NCBI GenBank assembly: GCA_029721515.1
Contig: CM056553.1
Span: 1,704,001 to 1,768,000, forward strand
DNA length: 64,000 nt
Source of the DNA: Synanceia verrucosa
Taxonomy: Eukaryota > Chordata > Actinopteri > Perciformes > Synanceiidae
Reading direction: 5' to 3'
The position numbers and the translations under genes are program-made. A model generated the notes under the pieces. The model was not told where the DNA came from. It worked only from the letters and a program-made list of their open reading frames with translations, and searched no databases. Below are positions 25,280-36,981 of this stretch, one piece after another. The stretch's first letter is position 1; each line of letters begins with the position of its first letter.

Positions 25280-25545
25280 CAAACAGGAAGCGGTGGTTAT
25301 GGATCGGGAGCGCGGGGCCAGACGGATCGATACATCATACTAATAAGTAAAATCTGCAAGCGCCAATTATTGCGTGTCATGTTTACCCGCCCAAGTGAGT
25401 AATCGGCCAATTTAGTGAAAGCTCACCAAGGTAAGTGGAGCTGCCGGCAGCTCGTTATAAATCGCACGTTCTCGCACACCGACGAGTAATTAAGATCCCA
25501 AAACACACATTTTAATATCGCTCCAAGCCTATTAGGCCTGCAGGG
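25280..25545. promoter_or_regulatory. candidate conserved non-coding element
   Basis: Repeat-free block with a dense set of known factor-type words: CCAATTATTG (homeodomain), ATGTTTACC (forkhead-like), GAGTAATCGGCCAATT and GAGTAATTAAGATC. It is bordered on the right by a GT microsatellite. It has no coding frame. The call is inferred from motif density and uniqueness. Confidence 0.33.
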
Positions 25546-25548
25546 CCG

Positions 25549-25577
25549 GTGTGTGTGTGTGTGTGTGTGTGTGTGTG
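25549..25577 (+). repeat. (GT)n microsatellite
   Basis: About 14 uninterrupted GT units. Confidence 0.97.
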
Positions 25578-26430
25578 CAACAAATGAGATTTTGCTGACT
25601 TGTTTCCCAGAATGCCGTTCATACCTGCAATACAACAGCTTCAATAACGTTCATCTGTCACTGGAGACTGAGAGCAGCCATCTTTAAATCAGGAAGGAGA
25701 CTGAAGAGCTTCCATTCATGTTTCATAGACATGAAAATAATTCATAGACATGAAACATGGTCGGTTATGGTGCAAACATTCACAGTCGCTCGTCTTACTT
25801 CCTGGTTCATGACTGAATTGCATAAAAAAGATGGCGGTGCAGAAACGATAAAGATGGAGGTTTTAGAACTTTATGAAAACTGCAAAACAACAAGTGACAA
25901 AAGTTAAGAAGACAAATCTTTACACCCTCAGTGTAAAAGTTCTGGTTCAGTAGCAGCAGAGCTAAAAGGAAAATCATGAAATTTAGAGGGTTCATTCTCT
26001 GAGGAGCAGGAAGATATTTGTTTTACATTTTTTATAGATTTATTTTTGATTCCAGTGTGATGGAACCAAAAAGTTCCCATAAAAAGCTTTAGAGGAATCC
26101 AGCAGGAGTTATTTTAAAACATGTTGTATGAGATGAAAGTGTTGGTCAGGGGTCATTAACGTTCACATCCATCCATCCAGTGGAAACACGTCCGCAGTGA
26201 AGTTAAACCAAAGCAGGTTCCACCTCCGGCCAGCCATCAGCCCCTTGTTGATGTGTTGTGGATCGCCGTGTGGTGGCAGCGCCCGCGGAGACGGTGTCCA
26301 CGGAGACGGTTCCTGTAGGTCTACCTCACTGACTCAAGCTTGAACGTTCACATCCAGCCGGCGGCTTATTTTAGCTGAAAGCTACAGCGACTCAAGGTGT
26401 TGTTCACACACTGCTGATATACTGCCTCAG
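25578..26430. other. non-coding stretch without recognised gene
   Basis: A 15-bp word TTCATAGACATGAAA occurs twice at about 25720-25756. Nothing else is notable. Confidence 0.55.
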
Positions 26431-26454
26431 GTGTGTGTGTGTGTGTGTGTGTGT
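26431..26454 (+). repeat. (GT)n microsatellite
   Basis: Twelve GT units. Confidence 0.97.
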
Positions 26455-26539
26455 AAGAGGATAGTTTGCCTGGAGGAACTGAAATGAATGAATGCCTCTC
26501 CAGATACTGATGCTGTCAAAGAGAGCAGAGCTGACCCCT

Positions 26540-26945
26540 TCTACCAGGAGAGAGAGAGGGAAGGAAGGAGGGAAGGAATGGAGGAAAGAAAGGAGTGAAG
26601 GGAGGGGGAAGAAATGGAGGAAAGACAGGAGGAAGGAAGAGGGAGGAATAGAGGAAGGAAGGAAGGTGGAAGGAAGAGGGAGGGAGGGAAGGAAGGAAGG
26701 AAGAGAGCAAGGAAGGGAAAGAAGGAATGAATGAGGAAAGAAAGAAGGAGTGAAAGAAGGGGGACGGGAAGGAAGGGAGGAAGGAAAGAAGGAAAGAAGA
26801 GGGAGGAAGGATAAAATGAAGGAAGGATGGAAGAGAGGAAGGGAGGGAGGAAAGAAGGGAGGAAAAGAAGGAGGGATAGGGCATGGGAAGAAAGGAAGGT
26901 AGGAAGGAAGTGAGGATGGTGGAAGGAAGAAAGAAAGAAAGGCAG
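26540..26945 (+). repeat. GGAA/GAAGG polypurine tract
   Basis: About 400 bp of nearly pure purine on the plus strand, built from GGAA, GAAGG and GGGAGG words. Low complexity keeps both strands open in some frames (26492-26734 plus, 26516-26884 minus), but these are not genes. Long polypurine tracts can form triplex DNA, and GGAA runs are binding sites for ETS-family factors; both are family knowledge, not shown here. Confidence 0.95.
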
Positions 26946-28376
26946 ATATTTTAGGAAGTTGTTCAGATATTTTTATGCAAACGTCACAGTTCAGAAAAAA
27001 AAGATCAGTGAATAATCAATCACTTAATTGATCAGATGATCAACTGTTAAAAATACTTTGGGATTTTTTTTTTTTTTTTGTCCCACACATTTTGGCTCAT
27101 GTTTGGTTCTGATTGACAGGAGCTCAGATGGAGGACAGGAAGGAAGTCCAACGTCCTCCATGTTCCATAAATTGGCAATTAGCTTTAATGAGTGCTTTAA
27201 TTTTAATGAGAGGCTCTTCTCTTCTTTCATTTGGTTCATTTCCCCCCCAGGACAGCGGTGGACAGTAGGACCTGGGGATGGACCAGACGACCCGCTCCAC
27301 CATCAGAGGTCCTCTGACCTTCCACCCAATCAAAGCTGATTCGTTCCCCCAGCGGCTCCCTCCTCTGTTTTTAATTCTTTAATTTATTTTATGTATTTTT
27401 TTTCAATATGTCAATCCATCTTATTCTAATGAAGCTCTGATTTCGTCCAGAAGCATCCGAGCGGTAACGATCCTCAGCCCACAGCCATGGCCTCAATTAG
27501 ATTATCTGTGGAGGGATGGAGGGATGACTGGCCTCATGGTGGAGGTTTGATATAAATTGTGTTAATGGTTTTAATCCTTCAGAGTGCAGCGTGGAGACGA
27601 ACCAGGACGGACCTGAAGATCTTTCTAGAACACATACAGCATCAGAGCATCACTGTGTTGTTGTCGATATGATGATAATATGACTCTTGAGTTTGAAATG
27701 ATCATTTTTAGGCAAAGAAACGTTAAACCGTGAACAGAAACCACGTTGAAACGACGTCGATCAGAAAACACAACACTAACTTACATTTCCACTGTAAATA
27801 TGGGTGTTATATCTTTTTATATCTTATATATCTTTATTCATATTTCTTTATTTTGTGTGTCTTTAAGCCGACAGACTCCTTTGAGTCAATGGTGACAGTG
27901 TTTGTCAGGTTTATTAAAGATGTATACAAGCTCTTTTTTTAATATTCATAACAACAACGATAATATATATTCATACAGCGTGTTTCTAGAAACCCAAGGA
28001 CGCAAAGAGAACAAAGCCGAGGTGAAGAAAGACGACGTCTCGTCTCCATGTACAGCGTTAAACTAACAACCTGACGTCCACCTGAACGGGTACTGATGTC
28101 AGATCAGTTCTCAGGTCAGCCTAACAGAACCAAAGTGTCTCATCACTGATAAAAGCTGAACTAAACAGTTTGAAACTCGTCCAGACTTTCCTCCCTTCAG
28201 CTTCTTCACTTCCTGCTGTGTTAATTGTGACGCAGTGATTAAGGGTTATCACTTTCTGCTCCCACTCACATGTGAGGGAAACAATGTGGGGTTGAGAAAA
28301 GCACAAACTGGAGGTGAACACAGCGATGAAACGCTTTTAATGTGAACAAAGAAATCCAACTCTGAATCTAGGGGAG
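26946..28376. other. non-coding stretch; small homeodomain-motif cluster
   Basis: At 27165-27225 several ATTA/TAAT cores lie close together (GGCAATTAGCTTTAATGAG, then TTTAATTTTAATGAGAGG), which may mark a small regulatory element. A T tract lies at 27064-27079. No gene is seen. Confidence 0.45.
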
Positions 28377-28825
28377 ATAACTCTTTGAGTGTCATCGACG
28401 TAATAATACGTCAAAGTGTTTTTTCGGCAGCAGGCACAAGAGGGCGCTCTCACACAGCCTGTGAGTAATGTTGGGGCTTCTGGGAGATGTAGTCAGAGCA
28501 TAAAGAGACGGTATACACCACAGAGATCAAAACAGGAAGTGGAGACGATCGAGATTAGAGAGTAAAACAAACAGAATCTGGAGAAAAAGTGTTGATTTTG
28601 GTGAAAGTGTTCTCTACTCTACCTCTGATAAAACAAGAATGGAACAAGGTAAAAACAAACATTTTTTTCATGATGAAATAGAGAGTCTCTTCTTTCATTT
28701 GAGCTATTCACTGTTTTCAGAGACATAGTACTAAATATTCTGTGGGTCTAGAAATATGACTCAAAATGGACAAAAAAACATTGAAACAAGACACTTTCTG
28801 TTTTATAAAATGCTCAAAGAGTTAA
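28377..28825 (+). mobile_element. TTAA-flanked MITE, copy B
   Basis: Same family as copy A, in the opposite orientation, 449 bp. The right flank keeps TTAA; the left flank reads ATAA. The ends are CTCTTTGAGTGTCA and the inverted CTCAAAGAG. A subterminal palindrome, GACGTAATAATACGTC, lies at 28397-28412. Compared with copy A it lacks about 50 bp near the left end. Confidence 0.88.
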
Positions 28826-30419
28826 ATTTCATAATAACATAGATCAGGTGAATTAAAGGTAACCAAGTGGCCTGAAGCTTATTACTGTTAACATGTGGAA
28901 AATGTCAAATAATACTCACCTACGGAGGCAGTTTGTTGTTTTTGTGACTAATTTTTAGAAACTGTTATTTCTGTATTTTAATATATAAAAGAAAATTACA
29001 CACTTAGGATGTGTTTTTTTAAAAACAACATGCAGAGCAGACATCAATCCACCACTCCCTCTCTTCTTACCTTTCACAATAAAAGCCTTAAAATTGGGCA
29101 TACCTTGTGGAAGTTGGGGAACTTTGAACAATAATTTATCTCTCTGCACTGGTTGGTTTGTTTGTTTGTCCTGCCGGCACAAATCTACTCAAAGTAATTC
29201 AAAGTTTTCCTGTATTTTTGTGCCTTTTTTATCCCTTCATGAAGTCTACGAGCTACAGGAAACTGATCCTTCCAGGTCAAACACAAACTAAACAAACCTC
29301 CTTTGTCGGCGGTTTCTGCACAGCTGCCTGTTTGAAAGTCAGGAATAAACTCCAGTATGTAGATGTGAAGCTGTCAATCATCTCGGTTCAGCCTAATGAT
29401 GTCCATCTCCAGCAGAAAACCTTCCCCTCTGCAGCCCAGGGAAAAAGCGTTCATGTCCTGATATTCGGGCTGTTTTCCTGTATCACAGCGTCGCTATGAA
29501 ACCAGCCTCGGACACAAACACATTAGTATACTGCTGCATATTGTAATGTGTCCCTGACATTCCCTCCCAATTATTCACTAATGCTGCATCCACAGCACAA
29601 CGTCTCTGCATTTATCACTGGAAATTGATGCAATTTATATTCATCTAGCACAATGACACAATAGCACAGCGTGGGGATGGATTCCCTACTTCAGTGGGAA
29701 CCACAGAGTGTGAATGGAAATGTGAGATAAGATATTTAACAGGAAGCAGAGGACAGCGGCTGGAGATTTCAAGGTTTTAAGGACGGATCCAGCAACTTGT
29801 TTATTTCCTCACATTGTCCTGCTGCTCTTCTACCTGCACAACTGGAGACAGTTTAATGAGAAGGGCAAGATTCAAGGCAAAGACTGGATTTAATTTAAGA
29901 TGTGAACACAGAGGGTGGATTATAAAACCTCCCTCTCATACCTGACAGCAGGGTAAAAATCCAGGAGACCTTTGAGAGATACAAACTGATTGTGGATCAG
30001 TTTCTTTATCCCCAGAGGGAGTTTATCTGGAGTTAAAGTCAGAGGTGTGAAGAGTAAACAGCTGGTCAGGTGCTCCAGTGGTTTTTATCACCTCACAGGT
30101 TTAAATAACCAAAGAATAGGGATCTGAAAACAGGAACACCTGAGTAAATAATCCTCTTTTCACCTGCTCAGACTTAAGGTCTTTTTTAATTTTCACTTTC
30201 ATGTTTCAGTTAATTGGGACCTGATAAAAAAATGAGCATCATCTTTTGACATGATGTAGTTTTTGAAAAAAATAATATAAGCAAAATTTCATATTACGGT
30301 ATGGATGTTCAGGCCTGTGGACATCAGGTTTTAACAGATTAAAAGTTTGAATTAAGGAAAAATGACAACAATAAAAACAGTTTAACATGTATTTGTGTTT
30401 TTGTTGCCTCACTTTAAAA
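28826..30419. other. non-coding stretch; possible conserved block at 29.04-29.65 kb
   Basis: No gene is recognised, although a 113-codon frame lies at 29158-29499. The 29.04-29.65 kb part is repeat-free and contains a few homeodomain-type cores. It could be regulatory, but evidence is thin. Confidence 0.4.
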
Positions 30420-30790
30420 GTCAAATTTAATATAATTTAAGACCCAAAAATGTCACAACAATTTCTTTGGTAGAAAACTGTCAATTTATTGTAGAGCCTG
30501 ACATATTTAGCAGGAAAAAAAACAATAACTGTTTCTTTTCAGCCCTTTAACACTTCCACCAATGATATAAACTAAAGGCATAACACTTAACTTTTTCTAT
30601 GACTTTAATTTCACAACTTTCAAGAACAACGAAGTGAACATAATGTGCAAAACTGCAGTAAATCCATGAATACTGTGGTTTCCTACTGGCAATAAATGCA
30701 CCATCTGAAAATTTAATACCTACAGCAAATTTACGATAAATTTAAGACATTTTAAGACCTTAATTAGCCCATAAGACTTCTGTGCAGAAG
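30420..30790 (-). repeat. dispersed repeat, copy 1 of a pair
   Basis: Read on the minus strand this matches 49660-50045 on the plus strand through the whole length. Shared words in order: TCTTAA.ATGTCTTAAATT, TAAATTTGCTG.AGGT, TTCAGATG.TGCATTTA, TTTTGCACAT, TCCTGCTAAATAT, then CTACAATAA.TTGAC. No coding is visible. The family is not named. Confidence 0.85.
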
Positions 30791-32106
30791 AAATAAAACT
30801 GAGAGAGTCTGACGGATGATTTTAACAGACATGATGTCACCCTGTTTTTGTGTTTTTATTAGAAATAAAGAGTTAATGAGACGGGGCTGCTCACCTTGTC
30901 AGGTTAACGAACCGACCTGCTGCTGTTCACATGAAGTCTGAAAAACCTGCTCGTGTCTCTGATCATCTGCAGCCTGAATGAAAGAAAACGGTTTGAAATT
31001 AGTGCGATCGTCCTGCGACCACCGATCTTATGAGAAGTTAATTAAAACACCAGCCTGGTCTCGTTAACAAGCTGCTCTGAAAACAGCACACTGAAGAGGA
31101 GAGTGGCAGATATTTTCTATTTGTACTGTGTGCATATAGCACTGACCATATGCTCTTTTATGTGGACTGAATAATACCTTGGGGATATTCAGAGTAATCA
31201 AAGCAGCAGGGATTTGTTCTGCTTCAGTCTCAGCAGAGGAAGCAAAGAAAGCTTTAAATATAGTGTTTGACTGCAAAGTGTGTTTCCATCAAACACGACC
31301 CGCCGCTCAGCATTTATCTCTGCAGGACCACATCGTTTCAGCGTCCGGGGTCGACCCCGTCTGTCAGCCGCCGTCCGTCCAGGCGTTGGTGTTAAAGCCT
31401 GTCTCCATCAGCAAATAATCACTCCCAGAAAGCACTGCAATCTGCAGGGTCGGAGGTCGAGGTTTTCATAAACAGACGCCGCCTGGCTGTCAGGGGCGGA
31501 GCTCGCTCACCTGCGCCTCCGAGCGAAACGAAGCCTCCTGTTGTTTCCTGTCTGGTGACGGGAGCAGGTGGAGGGCTCGCCGTTCGAGCGCCGACCTCAT
31601 TGCACTTTTCACCAGCAGCTAATCTGCATCCGTCACAATGCCGGAGGACAGAACAGGTTTCATCCACAAAGACCTCGACCCTGTGGGTGAGATGATAAAC
31701 GATCCTTTAAATTACATGCAGAGGAAGAACAGTGAGAGGAACTTCAGGCTTCCTGGAGGATACCAGGATCTACCAACACACGACCAACTAAAACTTTTTT
31801 TGGTTTGTGTTTTCTGTCGGCCATGTTTGTGAAAGAATCAAAGAACAAAACATGAGCGGCTCAGATGCTGGCCATGCTGGCTGTGATGAAACCCATCAAA
31901 GGGATTCAAAACTCAAGACTAGATTAGTTTCCCAGACTGTGTTTTGTGGCAGATTCTATCATTTAAGTACCAACATTTTAAGTGAAATCTGTGTTTGAGG
32001 TGCAGCATCCTGTTGAGGGTTTGTGCTTCAGATGTTTTGTGTGACGGCGTGTTGAGCTAATTAAGAGAAAACACTCAGTTTGTGATGCCAAAAAATGTGG
32101 CAACTT
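30791..32106. other. non-coding stretch without recognised gene
   Basis: Open frames of 60-82 codons around 31.06-31.83 kb overlap on both strands and have no known domain or clear splice sites. The sequence appears unique. Confidence 0.5.
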
Positions 32107-32543
32107 TTAACTGAGTGCCAGACGTAATAATACGTTAAAGTGTTTTTTTGGCAGCGGATCTCTGATCGTGGTCTTCTGCAGTCTGTGAGTAATTTTGGGG
32201 CTTCTGGGAGATGTAGTCAGAGCATAAAGAGACGGTATACACCACAGAGATCAAAACAGGAAGTGGAGACGAGAGCAAAACAAACAGAATGTGGACAAAA
32301 AGTGGTGCTTTTGGTGAAAGTGTCCTCTACTCTACCTCTGATAAAACATGAATGGAACAAGGTAAAAACAAACATTTTTTTCATGATGAAATAGAGAGTC
32401 TCTTCTTTCATTTGAACTATTCAGTGTTTTCAGAGTCATAGTACTAAATATTCTGTGGGTCTAGAAATATGACTCAAAATGGACAAAAACACTGAAACAA
32501 GACACTCTCTGTTGTATAAAACCACAGGCACTTAATGAGTTAA
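32107..32543 (+). mobile_element. TTAA-flanked MITE, copy C
   Basis: 437 bp, with intact TTAA on both sides. The left end has lost four bases of the terminal repeat and reads TTAACTGAGTGCCA. The right end reads GGCACTTAATGAGTTAA. The inside is closely similar to copy B, with GACGTAATAATACGTT near the left end. Confidence 0.88.
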
Positions 32544-32689
32544 GACTTAATTAAATGTTGTTGTGTTCGGTCGGACTGATAAACCTGCAGACCAACCTGT
32601 CAGTTAACAAAACACTTTTAGAGCTCTAATTATGGGAGAGTGAGTTCTGAACAGAACAGAGAGCTTCATCAGGCTGACTGGAGGTACGC

Positions 32690-32900
32690 CGATCATCTGG
32701 CGGCGCAGCGACTCGAGTGGCTAAGTAGCGGTTCGTGGCCGTACCATTATCCCGCCGAGGGGCCGCTGGGTGATTATAGCCTGTTGCCCCATCCGCGGGC
32801 TGTCGAGCCTCGTTAATACAGCTCTGAAGGTGGGCTAATTGGTGCTTAATTACTGTAGTCGGCCCACCAACAGTCATCCAGAACAGCTGCACCCAGCGTA
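32690..32900. promoter_or_regulatory. candidate conserved non-coding element
   Basis: Unique sequence with a GC-rich half (CCGCCGAGGGGCCGCTGGGTG) next to a homeodomain-rich half (GGGCTAATTGGTGCTTAATTAC). There is no coding frame with a recognisable product. The call is an inference from composition. Confidence 0.3.
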
Positions 32901-33419
32901 GAAACAAAAAGGAAGGGATGGAGGGATGAATTATCAAGCAGAGACAGTGAGCCGTTCAAAGAGCGATTGTTCTGTAATAGTAAGAGGAAGCAGGAGGATG
33001 GCGAACACGCTACGGCAGCTCGTTAGGACAAATCAGGCAGACGTGAATTATAGATTTCAACAGAAACAGCATTGCTCATGAAACGTTAAGAGGACAGATG
33101 GCAACAAAAACAGCACATGGCAACCAGCGGCTCCATCCATACAATGAAGAATTAGAGCGAGCGTCCATAGATAAGAGCTGCAGAGGACGCCTGATTACTG
33201 CACTCAGACACATCTGATTATCCAGGGCGGAAAGTGTTTATTTGGCAGGAAAGTGAAAGAATTGATGAAAGCGGTGAGTCAAAAGGAGAGGGCTCGTGTC
33301 GACAAGTGTTTTGATTTGGCTATTTATGGCGTTTAAAAGTGCGAGGAGGGAAAAAAAACACAGAAGCCAGCAGGCGTCAGAGGAGAAACAAGGCAGCAGT
33401 GTTTATCCAGAATATGCAC

Positions 33420-33900
33420 GTTAATATGCGTGTTGTAGATGGTGGTGTAATTGCACACATGCTCTGACAGCCCTCAGATGTGCCAGCGACCAGCGGAGGG
33501 TCATGCAGCATTATGTGTTATTGCAGCTCCTATGGCAACCATTTACTGTAGACAACATGCTGCTGCATTCGCTGTAATGAGAAATCCATTTGTGGACAAG
33601 GCAACAACAAAGCCCTCAATTACCGCCAGCACACTTCCAATCAGACCGATGGACATTTCTCCAGCAGCACACCGCCCCCACCACAGCGCCTCACCTCGTA
33701 TAAACTCCACAATATTATTTTTGACAAGCCTGTCTTTGAATTGCATTAAAGACTTCCCAGATTATTATTACAAATGTAAAATTACACCAGCTCGTCCCTC
33801 GGCTGATCACTGCGTCCTCAAGAGCGTCTTCCTTCAGATTAGAGGTGCCACTGTTCATAAACTCATCAAAGCACAGTGAGCGCCGAGCCTCTCCAACATA
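33420..33900. promoter_or_regulatory. candidate conserved non-coding element
   Basis: This is a repeat-free block with words such as GCATTATGTGTTATTGCAGC, CTCAATTACCGCC and GAATTGCATTAAAG. A 142-codon open frame crosses it (33451-33879) but shows no recognised domain, and overlapping frames on the other strand are also open. Both an unrecognised exon and a regulatory element are possible; I favour regulatory DNA. Confidence 0.3.
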
Positions 33901-33960
33901 ATGAAAATGTGCCGACAATAACGCTGAGGATTAGAGCGGGCCTGAGAGGAGAGGAGGTGG

Positions 33961-35906
33961 GGCTTCACAAGAGGAGGAAGGTGATAATAATGACAAATGT
34001 CTGAGGTAATTAGATCCTGGATGATGTGGAAGATTCCTACCTTTGTTATGTATTGTGTGCTTTCTGCGACTTTGTTTATCTGTTTTCTATTTTTCTTTGC
34101 TTATGTGCTAATAAGATAAAATAAATAAAGAGTCTGTAACCACGTTTACACCTGAGCTGATGTTGAAAAAAAATGCACCAGGTGTTTATGGAAGTGTCCT
34201 TTCAAAATAAACCACTTTGGGTTTCCACAGGAAGTAACACAACCACAAAAGATTATGGTTGATGCTGACTTTGACAAACAACTGACAGACAAAATCAGTC
34301 AAGTTCCATATCGGCTTTTTTCCTGATATCCAGTATAGTCAAAATTTCTGATTCTGATATCAACGGATACTGATATGTGCAGGTTTTTTTTACACCAAAA
34401 CTAGCTCTCCTGTTGTGGAATCAACACTTTATGACTCATTTCATTGTGATGTCCTATTGGATCCATTCAGAAATACAACATGGCTCCAAATGGAAACATT
34501 TGTTGGACAAAATAAGTAAAATAAAACATTTTTTTCTCAGTTGACTCTTTAAACTTCAGAAATCGGGGTTATAACTGGCCGTTTTTTGATTTTCCAATAT
34601 ATTTCACATTAAAACTGTTTCCTTAGCCGTACTTTGTGTCATTTTTTTTCAGCACAACCTCACATTTGTCACTAAACAGTGATTTTTTTTTTCACACACT
34701 GTATTGACACATTGGAGCTAAAACAACACAACAATCAAAATTTGAACAAGCAAAATGTTGTTTTGTTTTGTTTTTTTACTGCGAATACTACAGACATGTC
34801 TAATCAACTGTTTTTATAACTTATAACAGTCACGTGATTTGGACGCACCAGCACATCCGTGGAGCTTTAGGAGTTAAGAAATGACTTTTTCCAGTGTCGA
34901 TTTTTGCTTCTTTTCGTCACTTCGCTGCACAAATCTGAACTCTGCATCATTCTTTTTGAGGTGTACAGTATTAAAGGAAGACGTCTTGTGTCCTCGCATG
35001 ACTAATGCTTTGCAGTCATCACAAACTGCACATTTACCATCTGTAGGACACACAGACATAATGTTAGTAAGTGTTGTTGTTGTAATACGTCATCAAGTGT
35101 GCCGGTAAATGTTGCATGTTGCGTTCAGGGAGGCTCAGAAGTGCTGACAGAAGTTGAACATTGCTTATAAAACACCTCATTTTTATGTAAATTTAAGCCA
35201 ATATTATCACCTCACACTGCCTCCGTTTCTCTGGGCATCTAGTTCAGGAAACATGGAGGACTTTAAATAAATGTCAACAAGTAAAAATGATAGCACAGCT
35301 TGAACTCATCAGGCTTGTTTGGTTATTAAGAATGAAACAGTGCAGGAGGCTGAAGGGATAAATGGTTCCTTCTGCTCTCTAGTTTAATTAGTCTCTTACA
35401 GCTTGATGGAGGATTATTGAAACCTGCCGGCCAATCAGCATCTCCTCTCCATTTATTCATCCCTGCTATAAAACATATCTTCTGTTCACATGCTAAATGG
35501 TGATGCTGACTGAATGAAACAGAAGAAGACAAACTGTCATCACTCAGACCGAAGCGTCCACTAAAGGACGAAGAGGAGGACAGCTTCTACTTTTGTCTCC
35601 TCTCAGAAAAACCCCAAAAAGAGAAAAAAACAGTGAGAGCTGGATAGTCCCAGCCATTAACTGCTGGCTGATTGCTTTGTGCAAAAGGTGCCCGAAGAGC
35701 GAGGGGAAGGAAATTAGGGAATAATGGGAGGGAGTAATGAAAGACGATGAGAACTGGCAGCCAGCTCAACAGACAGAGCTGAGAGAAAAAACACAAGACC
35801 AAACTAGAGCAGGATGTGGTCCAGCTTTTCAAACAGTTCAACTGACGCTCAGGACTGGTGGAGACGTGGTCTGTCCGATGGCCTCCTCTCATCATTCATA
35901 ACAATA
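33961..35906. other. non-coding stretch with a TATCGG-type repeat scrap
   Basis: At about 34300-34380 the words CATATCGGC, CTGATATCCAGTATAG and ACGGATACTGATATG resemble a dispersed teleost repeat, with AT-rich decayed sequence to about 34740. No gene is seen. Confidence 0.5.
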
Positions 35907-36251
35907 TGAACTCTTTGAGTGTCAGTCATTTTGCAAAACAGAAAGTGTGTTTGAGTCATATTTCTAGACCCACAGAATATTTAGTACTATGTTTCTGAAA
36001 ACAGTGAATAGCTCAAATGAAAGAAGAGACTCTCTATTTCATCATGAAGAAAATGTTTTTACCTTGTTCCATTCTTGTTTTATCAGAGGTAGAGTAGAGG
36101 ACACTTACACCAAAATCACCACTTTTTGTCCACATTCTGTTTTGCTCTATAATCTCGATCGTCTCCACTTCCTGTTTTGATCTCTGTGGTGTATACCGTC
36201 TCTTTATGCTCTGACTACAAAGCCCCATGTCAATGGCACTCAAAGAGTTAA
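35907..36251 (-). mobile_element. TTAA-flanked MITE, copy D (internally deleted)
   Basis: 345 bp, same orientation as copy A. The right flank keeps TTAA; the left flank reads TGAA. The ends are CTCTTTGAGTGTCA and the inverted TGGCACTCAAAGAG. The part between GACTACA and the right end is missing most of the sequence present in the other copies. Confidence 0.88.
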
Positions 36252-36762
36252 TATAATTTAGTGGTGTCACTCAGAGACATTGAGTCCGACCAGCACGACC
36301 TTTGAGGAAGCATCATATTTACTGTTGCATCACATTTTCTGGAGATTCACTGTATTTTGTGACTTTTCTACAATGGAAAATTCAACTAAACGTCCATTTA
36401 TATGTCTTTCTAAAGTATTTATGAATCTATCAAACATTGCATCCATTCGTTTGTTTGAAAGAAACTGAAAGGGTCTGAAGATTATAGAGTCCAACCTCAT
36501 AAGACGTATAAATAGACAACATCACAAAGACGTTCATGAGGACACCACATGACGAGACGAGACAAGACAAGACGATCAAGTCAGAAACATGGATACTTAC
36601 CATAACAGACATAGAAATATTAATATTTTAGTCATTTGGGGTAAATGTGTAGTTTATCATAAACAGGAACTCTGTGGAAGGATCTAAATTTAAAGGTCAG
36701 GAGGAACTACTTCTTCTTCCGCCCGTCATAGTCATGAGATAATTATCTATAATTAAATTCAT
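36252..36762. other. non-coding stretch without recognised gene
   Basis: No recognised feature. Confidence 0.55.
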
Positions 36763-36981
36763 ACAGGGTTCCCACACGTCCTGGAAGACCTGGAAAATGA
36801 CTGACTAATTTTCAGTCATGGAAAATAAGAAAAAAAAGGCCAAATGTCCTGCAAACAGTTAAGTTACCCTGGAAAATTATTGATCTTCCCCGTGCCTCAT
36901 GAACACATGCAAAAGTAATGTTCCATTTTTGCATGACTGGAAAACTGGTCAATCATTTTCCAGGTTTTCCAGGACCCTGTA
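36763..36981. mobile_element. small fold-back MITE, CAGGGTTCC ends
   Basis: The left arm (CAGGGTTCCCACACGTCCTG, then GACCTGGAAAATGACTGAC) and the right arm read inwards (CAGGGTCCTGGAAAACCTGG, then AAAATGATTGACC) pair over about 50 bp. The whole element is about 217 bp and is flanked by TA. No coding. The type (CAGGGTTCCCAC...) is common in teleost genomes; I do not fix the superfamily. Confidence 0.8.

Noticed and set aside
26492..26884. Overlapping Lys/Glu/Gly-rich and Ser/Pro/Leu-rich frames
   Set aside because: They are translations of a polypurine tract.
31638..31832. 64-codon frame beginning MPEDRTGFIHKD as a possible first exon
   Set aside because: No recognised domain, no convincing donor site and no supporting context.
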